From positions 1-10,183 of the forward strand of contig JAKLHU010000035.1 of NCBI GenBank assembly GCA_022709995.1: a DNA stretch of 10,183 nucleotides, read 5' to 3'. The DNA comes from Verrucomicrobiota bacterium. GTDB lineage: Bacteria > Verrucomicrobiota > Lentisphaeria > Oligosphaerales > Oligosphaeraceae. Made by a program: the position numbers and the translations under genes. The notes under the pieces were generated by a model. It did no database searches and had not been told where the DNA came from. It saw nothing but the letters and a program-made list of their open reading frames with translations. Shown here piece after piece: positions 1 through 6,518 of this stretch (position 1 is the stretch's first letter; each line of letters opens with the position of its first letter).

Positions 1-59
1 CTCAAGCGTTGACTCCTCTATCGCTCAATTCTCAATCGCTGACCGATGACGCCCCCGCC

Positions 60-80
60 GCGTTTTCGGGAGAAAAACGC
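60..80 (+). repeat. Short inverted repeat (hairpin-like)
   Basis: GCGTTTT (60-66) is perfectly complementary in inverted orientation to AAAACGC (74-80), leaving a 7-base loop. It lies in the non-coding leader about 200 bases ahead of the first gene. There is no run of T after it, so it is not a standard terminator. It could be a transcript hairpin or chance. The preceding 1-59 stretch shows no gene; it may be the tail of an upstream intergenic region. Confidence 0.3.
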
Positions 81-153
81 CCAGCCGCCTGGACAAGGCA
101 AAAAACATTCTTTTCGGTGGTTCGGCACCGGCTCCCGGCTTGCTTTTGCAAGG

Positions 154-169
154 CATGATATTATTTTGA
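154..169 (+). promoter_or_regulatory. AT-rich promoter-like patch with -10-like TATTAT
   Basis: A short AT-rich island stands out in GC-rich DNA. TATTAT at 159-164 matches five of six positions of the sigma-70 -10 consensus. I find no good -35 hexamer at normal spacing: the 17-base position holds CGGCTT. It is directly followed by a palindrome, so an initiation site near 170 would sit inside a repressor-type operator. The promoter call is an inference from composition and position. Confidence 0.35.
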
Positions 170-184
170 CGACGTCGTTAAAAT
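163..184 (+). promoter_or_regulatory. Imperfect palindrome, probable operator for the secreted-protein operon
   Basis: The core TTTTGACGACGTCGTTAAAA (164-183) is an inverted repeat centred between 173 and 174. Including flanking bases 163 and 184, ten of eleven base pairs of the two arms match; only 168/179 (G opposite T) fails. The symmetric GACGTC centre and T/A-rich ends resemble the even, gapless operators used by LacI-family and similar dimeric regulators. It overlaps or directly follows the -10-like TATTAT and lies about 95 bases before the start codon of the DUF4838 gene, which suits repression of that gene and its downstream neighbour. No regulator gene is in the window, so the binding protein is unknown. 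Confidence 0.55.
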
Positions 185-267
185 GCCCCCTGCCGGCAGC
201 TCGTGCCCGGCAGCCTGGGCTTGCCGGCCACCGGTTGGCCGCGTTTTCCCTTCTTTTTCTCTTCGCC

Positions 268-273
268 AAGGAA
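268..273 (+). promoter_or_regulatory. Ribosome binding site AAGGAA
   Basis: AAGGAA lies 5 bases ahead of ATG 279. This decides the start in favour of 279 over the upstream in-frame ATG at 183, which has no purine-rich site and falls inside the operator palindrome. Confidence 0.7.
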
Positions 274-278
274 TTCTC

Positions 279-2594
279 ATGTTCAATCCCTCCTCCTGTT
301 TTTCCGCCTTGATGTTCTGCGCCGCGGCGGCAACGACTGCCGCGACCCCCTTGCCGCTGGCCACGGAAGGAGCCCAGACCTCCTGCATCGTACGCTCCTT
401 CCCGGCCCCGGAGCCCATTCGCTTCGCGGCGGATGAACTGCAGCGCTTCCTATGGGAAATCACCGGCGTCTGCCCCTATGTGAAGGAATCCGGCATGGGC
501 GGCAAACGCACCAACATCGTGCTCGCCTGCCCCGACGCCTGGGCCACCGCCAATCCGGAATCCTTCGCGGAAGACCTGCAGGCCATTGGCGACACCGACG
601 GCTTCGCCGTGCGGACGTTCGGGACCACGATCACCATCGTCGCCACGGAACCAAAAGGCGTGCTCAACGGCGTCTATGACTTCCTGGAACGCAACACCGA
701 CATCGTCTTCCACCGCCCCAATGCCCAGCCCATCTACGGCCATGACCCCAACCTGACTGCCAGGCACGCAGACTACCGCCAGGTGCCGGCCTTCATCCAG
801 CGCGGCTTCCAAATCAACGTCGACCAGCAGTATGAGCCCTCGGAACTCTGGCTAGCCCGCAACCGCAACAACACCACCGCCGCGCCCGAGCAGTTCCGCG
901 AAAACCGCCTCAAATACGGCATGTGGCAAACCTACGGCGGCGGCCACAACCTGAAGCGCTGGATCCCGCCCCGGGTCTACGGCGAATCCCACCCCGACTT
1001 CTTCCCCATGCTCAACGGCAAGCGCGATGTCAACGGCCACAACCAACTCTGCTTCACCAACCCCCGCCTGCTCGACGAAATGACCCGCCTGGTCCTGGAG
1101 CAGATCAGCCTGGCCCCCAGCCCGACCTACTACAAAACCTACAACATCATGAATGAAGACTGCAACGGCCTCTGCGAATGCCCGGAATGCCTGGCGCCCA
1201 TCAAGCTGGCCGACGGCTCCCTCCTCCCTCCCGACGACCCGAGCTTCCGCTCCACCCAGCATTATATCTTCATGAACGAAGTGGCCAGACGCGTCACCGC
1301 CATTCATCCCAAGGTCAAAATCAACACCTATGCCTACATGTGGTCCGTCGTCCCGCCCAAAATCGAGCTTTCGCCCAGCGTGACGGCGCGCTTCTGCACG
1401 GTGATGAAAAACGACAAGGAATCAATCAACGGCCCGTCCAACACCAAGTGGATCGACCTGACGACCAGGTGGAGCCGCCAGAAGGCCAACCTGATCTGGC
1501 GCGAATACTATGGCCTGGGCGCCAACTTCTGCCGCCCGGTGGCGGAAGTCGTGGCCGAAGACCTCCGCACCATCCTCGCCCTCGGCATCAACCGCGCCTT
1601 CTCCGAATCCGCCTTCAACGAAAACCCCGACCGGCAGAAAGAGCATCATCCCTTCGATGTCTCGGCCATGGAATACTGGGTGATCAGCCGCCTGTACTGG
1701 GATCCGACCCGGGATGTCCAAAACCTGCGCGACGACTTTCTCCGCCGGACCTTCCGGGAGGCATTCCCGCCCATGAAGACCTTCTTTGACGCCATCCGGC
1801 AAAAATGGTACGCGACCGCCAAGGCCTCCACCTTCCTGGACAATCCGGTCAAATCCGCCGACTACTATATCATCCAGGCCGGCATCGAGACGCTGTGCCG
1901 GGAAGCCCTGGTCCAGGCCGAAGCACTGGCCGTGCACCCGGGCTCGCTCAAACAGGTCCGCGCCGTCCGCACCGTCTTCGAATACTGGATGGCCGAGGCC
2001 CCGAAATCGCGCACCCCGGAAATCGCAGTTCCCAAAATCAAGAATGTCGACGCCCTGGCCGACGTGCCCTGGCAGATCAACGGCCTCAACCGCATGAATT
2101 CCGCCGAACCGGCGCAGTTCCAGAGCCGGATCCGCCTGGCCCACGACATGGACAACCTGTTCATCGACTTCGCGTTCGACCACCCCGCCCCCGACCAGAT
2201 CAACGGCCTGCGCCCGCCGCAGCCCGAAAATACCTGGCCGGCAGGCGAACACGTGGAATTCTTCCTGGACGGCGCCCTGGCCGACCAGGCGCAATACTAC
2301 TTCTTCGTCTTCAACGCCTTTGGCCTCAAGTGGGATGGCATCGGCACCGAATCGGACTGGGACGGCAATTGGTCCCTGCAAACCGACATCCACGCCCAGG
2401 GCTGGACGGCGCGCCTCATCATCCCCATGGCCACCATCGGCGTCAACGTGACCCAGCGCAGCAAGCTCAACGGCACCTTCTACAAACAGACGAATTACGG
2501 CGCAGAGCCGAACCGGGTCCGGGAACACTCCAGCTGGGGCGGTGCCGGCCTGCACTCGGCTGCCGGCTTCGGACAATTCGTCCTCGAATGGTAA
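279..2594 (+). CDS. Secreted DUF4838-domain protein with C-terminal CBM9-like domain
   Basis: This 771-residue protein is probably exported and acts on, or binds, a complex glycan. The N-terminus (residues 1 to about 25) is a hydrophobic Ala-rich signal-like segment, oddly without a Lys or Arg before it. Residues about 38-160 resemble the alpha/beta domain that precedes the barrel in GH67 and GH20 enzymes (AADELQRFLWEITG, then TEPKGVLNGVYDFLE). Residues about 170-570 match DUF4838. This part includes the Cys cluster MNEDCNGLCECPEC, with C295, C299, C301 and C304, followed by the KINTYAYMW strand. Residues about 584-771 form a CBM9/DOMON-like beta sandwich (HVEFFLDG, then WTARLIIPM) ending at VLEW. 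DUF4838 has no firmly established activity that I can name; a glycosidase role is inferred from fold similarity to the GH67/GH20 group. A palindromic operator candidate lies upstream and a larger secreted glycosidase-like gene follows 139 bases later. Confidence 0.85.
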   Translation: MFNPSSCFSALMFCAAAATTAATPLPLATEGAQTSCIVRSFPAPEPIRFAADELQRFLWEITGVCPYVKESGMGGKRTNIVLACPDAWATANPESFAEDLQAIGDTDGFAVRTFGTTITIVATEPKGVLNGVYDFLERNTDIVFHRPNAQPIYGHDPNLTARHADYRQVPAFIQRGFQINVDQQYEPSELWLARNRNNTTAAPEQFRENRLKYGMWQTYGGGHNLKRWIPPRVYGESHPDFFPMLNGKRDVNGHNQLCFTNPRLLDEMTRLVLEQISLAPSPTYYKTYNIMNEDCNGLCECPECLAPIKLADGSLLPPDDPSFRSTQHYIFMNEVARRVTAIHPKVKINTYAYMWSVVPPKIELSPSVTARFCTVMKNDKESINGPSNTKWIDLTTRWSRQKANLIWREYYGLGANFCRPVAEVVAEDLRTILALGINRAFSESAFNENPDRQKEHHPFDVSAMEYWVISRLYWDPTRDVQNLRDDFLRRTFREAFPPMKTFFDAIRQKWYATAKASTFLDNPVKSADYYIIQAGIETLCREALVQAEALAVHPGSLKQVRAVRTVFEYWMAEAPKSRTPEIAVPKIKNVDALADVPWQINGLNRMNSAEPAQFQSRIRLAHDMDNLFIDFAFDHPAPDQINGLRPPQPENTWPAGEHVEFFLDGALADQAQYYFFVFNAFGLKWDGIGTESDWDGNWSLQTDIHAQGWTARLIIPMATIGVNVTQRSKLNGTFYKQTNYGAEPNRVREHSSWGGAGLHSAAGFGQFVLEW

Positions 2595-2733
2595 ACCGGC
2601 AACCAGCCCGGCCCGTTGCCCCCGCCGGCCAGCCAAAACGCCACCCGCCAGCCCGTTGGCAACCAGGCCCAGACGCCACGCCCGGCTGAACTCTTACGCC
2701 CGGCTCTTTCGATCTGAACAAGGAGACACCACC
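2595..2733 (+). other. Intergenic spacer with paired inverted motifs, no clear terminator
   Basis: The 139-base spacer holds no gene. GGCAAC (2598-2603) pairs perfectly with GTTGCC (2615-2620) across an 11-base loop. The same motifs recur in the other order further on, as GCCCGTTG (2651-2658) running into GGCAACCAGGCC. No run of T follows either structure, so rho-independent termination is unlikely and read-through into the next gene is plausible. These hairpins could protect or punctuate the transcript. Confidence 0.35.
2720..2725 (+). promoter_or_regulatory. Ribosome binding site AAGGAG deciding a GTG start
   Basis: A near-perfect Shine-Dalgarno sequence, AAGGAG, lies 8 bases ahead of GTG 2734. 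The protein then begins with basic residues and a hydrophobic stretch. This makes GTG 2734 far better than the in-frame ATG 2542, which lies inside the preceding gene and would add 64 Pro/Arg-rich residues. Confidence 0.8.
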
Positions 2734-5700
2734 GTGAACAAACCACGATTCGGCCGGCCCGGCCGGCTGTTGGGATTCGGCCTTGGCCTGACCTTGGCCA
2801 TCGGCCTGGAAACGACCGCGCTCGAAATCCGCAACCCGTCCTTTGAAGACGGCCGCCGCGGCATGGAGGAAATCGGCTCCAGCTGGTGGTGGAACAACAC
2901 CAGTTGCAACGCCATCGGCCTGGACACCGAAGTCAAGCGCTCCGGCCAGCGGTCGCTCTGCCTCGACATCACCGAAAACGCCATCCTCTCCCGGCCCCAG
3001 GGACGCTATTGGAACCGGCACCTGCTCCTCTCCCAGTCCATCACCGCCGAACCGGAAACCATCTATACCGTCAAGGCCTGGGTCAAAACCACCCTGCGCC
3101 AGGGAACGGCCGGCCTCGCCATCCAAATGCGAAAAAAAGACGGCGCCCTCATCCGCAACCACTGGCCACCCCAGAAATTCCTCGTCGTCACCACGCCCAT
3201 CGACGACTGGCAGGAACTGGTCTATACTTTCAAGACACCGGCCGAATGCGAACAATTCGACTTCATTCTGGGCGCGGAAGACGCCTTGGGAAAAGTCTGG
3301 TTTGACGACGTCTCCGGCGCCGAGGGCGCCAGCACCCCGGCCGTGCCCTTCGCCCGGCGCCGTCCCGACATCGACGGCCGGCAGTCCTTCCCCGGCGAAT
3401 GGGACAACGCCCTGGTTCTCAATGGCTTCATCCAGGTCGGCGACGAAGCCCCGAAACGCACCCCCGCCGTCACCGACTCCGAAGTCCGAATGCTCGCCCA
3501 TGACGACCTTCTGCTCTTCCGGGTCTACTGCCAGGAACCGACCCCCGCCAACGTCATCGCCCATGACCTGCCCAGAGACGGCAAGGTCTGGGATGACGAC
3601 TGCTTCGAAATCTTCATCGACGCCCAACGCAGCGGCGCCGCCTACTACCAGATCATCGCCAATGCCGCCGGCGCCGTCTATGACGCCAATGGCCGCGACC
3701 TAGCCTGGAACCCCGAAGGATTGCGCCCCGCCATTTGGAAAGACGAACACGGCTGGGGCTTCGAAATGGCCATCCCTTTCATCGAACTGGGCTACGGCCG
3801 CGTCGAGGCCGCCAACCCCAACAAGCCCATGGCCTTCGCCTTCTTCCGCAAACGCCTCCTCCAAGGCATGGAAAAGGGCGAACGCAGCTCCTGGCTGATC
3901 TGGCCCATCGGCAACTACTCCACCCCAAAAAACTACTGCCCCGTCGAGGTCGGCCTGGACGTCCCCGGCGCCACCGTGTCCTTCCGGACCCGCGGCGCCG
4001 ACGCCGTCTCCATGAGCATACCCCAGGCCTGGGTGACCAAAAAGCCGCTGTACGAGGAACTGATGAGCGACGAGCCGCTGCTGGCCCCGGGCCAGTCTGC
4101 CGGCACCATGTCCATGTATGGCCTGATGTCCGGCCTTCGGCGCAAACCCAGCACGGCCTTCGCCCTCCAGCATGGCCTCAAATACCACTACGGCGACCTG
4201 GCGGCGTTGTTCCGCGAACTCAATATCTCGCCCGCCATCTGGGTCGAAAACGACCGGCAGGCCTTCACGACCCGCATGCAGCAAAAATACGGCTTGAAGA
4301 CATCCATCAATCCGCAGCCCCAGTACGGCGGCTACCAGTTCCGCGGCCCCTTGATCGGCGTGCCCAACAACCACGGCTCCAAGCATTACCTGATCGCCGA
4401 CCCGCGCGTCCAGGACGCCGTCGTCAACCATGTCGAACAGGAAACCCGCCGGTACGGCGATCGCCTCGACAGCATCGTCCTCGGCCATGAAACGCATTAC
4501 ATCCTGTTCGAAACCTATGACGCGCTCCGGAAAGCCTATCTGGAACAGGAACCGGACCGGTGGCGGCAGTTCGAAAACGAAGCCCGGCAACGCTACGGCT
4601 TCGGCACGCACAGCCTGCCCGAAACCCTGGCCGGGGCCAGCCCGTTCGAACGCATCGTCCTGCACCGCTGGATGCTGGACGCCTACAACGACTGCATGCG
4701 ACGCTGCGCCGAAGTCATCCGCAGCCTCTACCCCGCCATCGCCATCGCCTCCGACATCGAAGTCAACGGCATCTTCCCCATGACCTACGAAAAAACGCCT
4801 GGCGTCTATGACTACGTCACCCAGCAGCTGCTTTTCGGCGGCGGCTATTTCCGCCAGGACGTGGCCTTCGGAACCAAGCTGATGGGCGATGTGTCAGGGA
4901 TTCCAGTCATGCCCGGTCCGCACATCGAACACTATTTCCTCAGCCTCAACGAGCAGGAAGTCAATGAAGTCATCTCCAGCGCCTTCCGGGTCGGCGCCGC
5001 CGCCCTGAAACTGTGGCTCTGCGACTGGTTTGGCAAAACCATGACCGACTGCTACGGCGCCCCCAAGCGCTTCCATGAACTCACCAACTGCATCCGCCAC
5101 CTCGGCGCCATGCGCAAACTGCGCTTCCCCGAACCGGACGCGGCCATCCTGTTTTCAAACTTCACGCGCTTCGGACGCTTTAACTGGCGCGACGGCGGCA
5201 ACGGCACGGAATACGAGGCCCTGTTCACGGTGCTGGGGCCGCGAGCCCGGTCCTGGTTCCGCTTTCTCAGCGACCAAGCCCTGCCGGCAGCCGGAGACCT
5301 CGGCAAATACAAGGTCATCTATGTGCCCGATGCGCGCTTCCAGGACCAGGCCGTCGTCGACGCCCTCCATGCCTACGTCCGCGGCGGCGGCACCCTGGTG
5401 CTGGAATCGCCCGACGCCTTCCGCTTCGACCTGGATGGCACCGAGCGTCGCGATTTCTGCCGGGAACTGACCGGCATGGAACGCCAGGCCCCGCGGCCGA
5501 ACCCTGGCGCCTTCGCCATCGTCCCGCATCCGAACTTCGCCGGCCTGTCCGCCCTGACGGGCGCCATCCCGTCGTTCCTCAAGGACATCCCGCTGGCGAC
5601 CATCGCCGGCGCCGGCGCCGCCGCGCTGGCCGCTTATCCCGATGGCGGGCCGGCCATCGTCCTCAACCGCCTGGGCCAGGGACGCGTCATCACGTTCACC

Positions 5701-6378
5701 GTCAACCCGTTCACCCAGGACCTGTTTGGCAATGCCGCCTGGTGGAATTTCTTCCGCGCCCTGCAGACGGACCTGGGCTGCGCCGTCGACCACGACCTGT
5801 GGCGCTTCCGGTTTCCGATGGCCTCGACTCCGGCGCCCGCCCCCTGGCCGACCGACCTTGTCTGCCTGACCGGCAACGCCTTCGCCTGGGAATACGACGC
5901 CGTCCAGGAAGGCCCCAACCTGCGCCTGCCCTTCACCGTTGCCTACTCCGCCGCGCCGGACTTGCTTCCAGACGCCAACCGGAACCTGTTCAACCGCGGC
6001 GTCTCTCTGCACCAGAAACCGGTGGCGGCCACCCAGAAGGAACCGTATGCCGGCCTGGAACCGTATGCCGTCGCCTGGCGTAACCCGGAACCGGTGACGG
6101 TGACCATTGCCTTTGACCGCGATGTGACACTCTCGCACCTGAAACTCTGGGCCCATGGCGACATCCCGGACCTGGAACTGGACACCCAAGACCAACAGGG
6201 CGCCTGGACGACGCTGGCCCGCTACGACGCCGCCAAAGCCGAGGTCGGCGAACTCGATGTCCGGGAAATCACCCTGTCTGCCCAGACGCCAACGACTGCC
6301 CGCGCCTGCCGCCTCCGCTTCGCCGCCCGCCAACGCGACCTCTATCTGGCGGAAATCGAACTTTGGGGCGAAAACTGA
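2734..6378 (+). CDS. Large secreted multidomain glycosidase-like protein (CBM, CBM9-like, GH42-like barrel, GATase-like, F5/8-like)
   Basis: This 1214-residue exported protein has a basic n-region (MNKPRFGRPGRLL) and hydrophobic core, with likely cleavage near residue 29. Residues about 30-190 look like a jelly-roll CBM4/9-type domain (LEIRNPSFEDG to VWFDDVSG). Residues about 211-407 form a CBM9/DOMON-like domain (CFEIFIDA, GWGFEMAIPF). Residues about 430-795 resemble a clan GH-A barrel of GH42 type. E586 in LGHE and E732 in PGPHIEHY stand where the acid/base and nucleophile would be expected, followed by the strand AALKLWLCDWFG. Residues about 800-1016 resemble the GH42 trimerisation (GATase-like) domain (YKVIYVPDARF, YVRGGGTLVLES). 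Residues about 1085-1214 resemble an F5/8 type C domain ending at LYLAEIELWGEN. Probable role: extracellular or periplasmic glycan hydrolysis, likely co-transcribed with the DUF4838 gene. Substrate is unknown, the catalytic assignment is inference, and a degenerate, non-catalytic barrel is possible. Its stop codon lies in the first copy of a 22-base periodic repeat. Confidence 0.85.
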   Translation: MNKPRFGRPGRLLGFGLGLTLAIGLETTALEIRNPSFEDGRRGMEEIGSSWWWNNTSCNAIGLDTEVKRSGQRSLCLDITENAILSRPQGRYWNRHLLLSQSITAEPETIYTVKAWVKTTLRQGTAGLAIQMRKKDGALIRNHWPPQKFLVVTTPIDDWQELVYTFKTPAECEQFDFILGAEDALGKVWFDDVSGAEGASTPAVPFARRRPDIDGRQSFPGEWDNALVLNGFIQVGDEAPKRTPAVTDSEVRMLAHDDLLLFRVYCQEPTPANVIAHDLPRDGKVWDDDCFEIFIDAQRSGAAYYQIIANAAGAVYDANGRDLAWNPEGLRPAIWKDEHGWGFEMAIPFIELGYGRVEAANPNKPMAFAFFRKRLLQGMEKGERSSWLIWPIGNYSTPKNYCPVEVGLDVPGATVSFRTRGADAVSMSIPQAWVTKKPLYEELMSDEPLLAPGQSAGTMSMYGLMSGLRRKPSTAFALQHGLKYHYGDLAALFRELNISPAIWVENDRQAFTTRMQQKYGLKTSINPQPQYGGYQFRGPLIGVPNNHGSKHYLIADPRVQDAVVNHVEQETRRYGDRLDSIVLGHETHYILFETYDALRKAYLEQEPDRWRQFENEARQRYGFGTHSLPETLAGASPFERIVLHRWMLDAYNDCMRRCAEVIRSLYPAIAIASDIEVNGIFPMTYEKTPGVYDYVTQQLLFGGGYFRQDVAFGTKLMGDVSGIPVMPGPHIEHYFLSLNEQEVNEVISSAFRVGAAALKLWLCDWFGKTMTDCYGAPKRFHELTNCIRHLGAMRKLRFPEPDAAILFSNFTRFGRFNWRDGGNGTEYEALFTVLGPRARSWFRFLSDQALPAAGDLGKYKVIYVPDARFQDQAVVDALHAYVRGGGTLVLESPDAFRFDLDGTERRDFCRELTGMERQAPRPNPGAFAIVPHPNFAGLSALTGAIPSFLKDIPLATIAGAGAAALAAYPDGGPAIVLNRLGQGRVITFTVNPFTQDLFGNAAWWNFFRALQTDLGCAVDHDLWRFRFPMASTPAPAPWPTDLVCLTGNAFAWEYDAVQEGPNLRLPFTVAYSAAPDLLPDANRNLFNRGVSLHQKPVAATQKEPYAGLEPYAVAWRNPEPVTVTIAFDRDVTLSHLKLWAHGDIPDLELDTQDQQGAWTTLARYDAAKAEVGELDVREITLSAQTPTTARACRLRFAARQRDLYLAEIELWGEN
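2751..2767 (+). repeat. All-GC palindrome inside the signal-peptide coding region
   Basis: GCCGGCC (2753-2759) and GGCCGGC (2761-2767) form a perfect 7-base inverted repeat around base 2760. In RNA this would give a short all-GC stem (GCCGG/CCGGC) within about 35 bases of the GTG start, where it could slow initiation. It encodes Arg-Pro-Gly-Arg, so codon bias alone may explain it. Confidence 0.4.
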
Positions 6379-6449
6379 CCGCCACGGGCCCGGAAACGGA
6401 CCGCCATGAGAACGGAAACTGACCGGCATGAGAACGGAAACTGACCGGC
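6369..6449 (+). repeat. Four copies of a 15-base motif at an exact 22-base period
   Basis: The motif CGGAAACTGACCGGC occurs exactly at 6413-6427 and 6435-6449. Degenerate forms are CGAAAACTGACCGCC (6369-6383) and CGGAAACGGACCGCC (6391-6405). The starts are 22 bases apart each time. The 7-base spacers are ACGGGCC, ATGAGAA and ATGAGAA. The copies degrade toward the coding side, and the first contains the TGA stop of the 1214-residue gene. On the minus strand the motif reads GCCGGTCAGTTTCCG. Clusters of such motifs with a fixed spacing are seen at the ends of IS21-family elements as transposase binding sites, but no istA or istB is present here. Alternatives are a regulator array or a genome-wide intergenic repeat. 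Confidence 0.8.
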
Positions 6450-6518
6450 GGCACGTATGCAACGCCATATCCTCCTCCGCCAAAGCCGCCGGAGCGCCCT
6501 TCCTGGCCGCCCCCAATC

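Noticed and set aside
183..278. Upstream in-frame ATG at 183 as start of the DUF4838 gene
   Set aside because: There is no ribosome site, it overlaps the palindrome, and the added 32 residues are not signal-like. ATG 279 has AAGGAA at good spacing.
1422..2636. 404-residue open frame on the minus strand opposite the DUF4838 gene
   Set aside because: It is antisense to a gene with recognisable domains, is rich in Gly, Val and Ala, and has no family motif. Long antisense frames are expected in GC-rich DNA.
2542..2733. Upstream in-frame ATG at 2542 as start of the 1214-residue protein
   Set aside because: It lies inside the previous gene and would hide the signal peptide behind a Pro/Arg-rich leader. 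GTG 2734 has AAGGAG.
3301..3312. Second copy of TTTGACGACGTC, resembling the operator half
   Set aside because: It lacks the second arm and encodes the conserved FDDV of a CBM domain, so coding explains it.
6369..6449. CRISPR array interpretation of the 22-base repeat
   Set aside because: The spacers are 7 bases and two are identical; CRISPR spacers are longer and unique.
6475..6494. CTCCG/CGGAG stem as terminator between the convergent genes
   Set aside because: It has only five pairs with a 10-base loop and no T run on either strand.
5155..6516. 453-residue minus-strand open frame opposite the end of the large glycosidase-like gene
   Set aside because: The composition is low-information (Gly, Arg, Val) with no domain, and it overlaps clear coding sequence on the plus strand.
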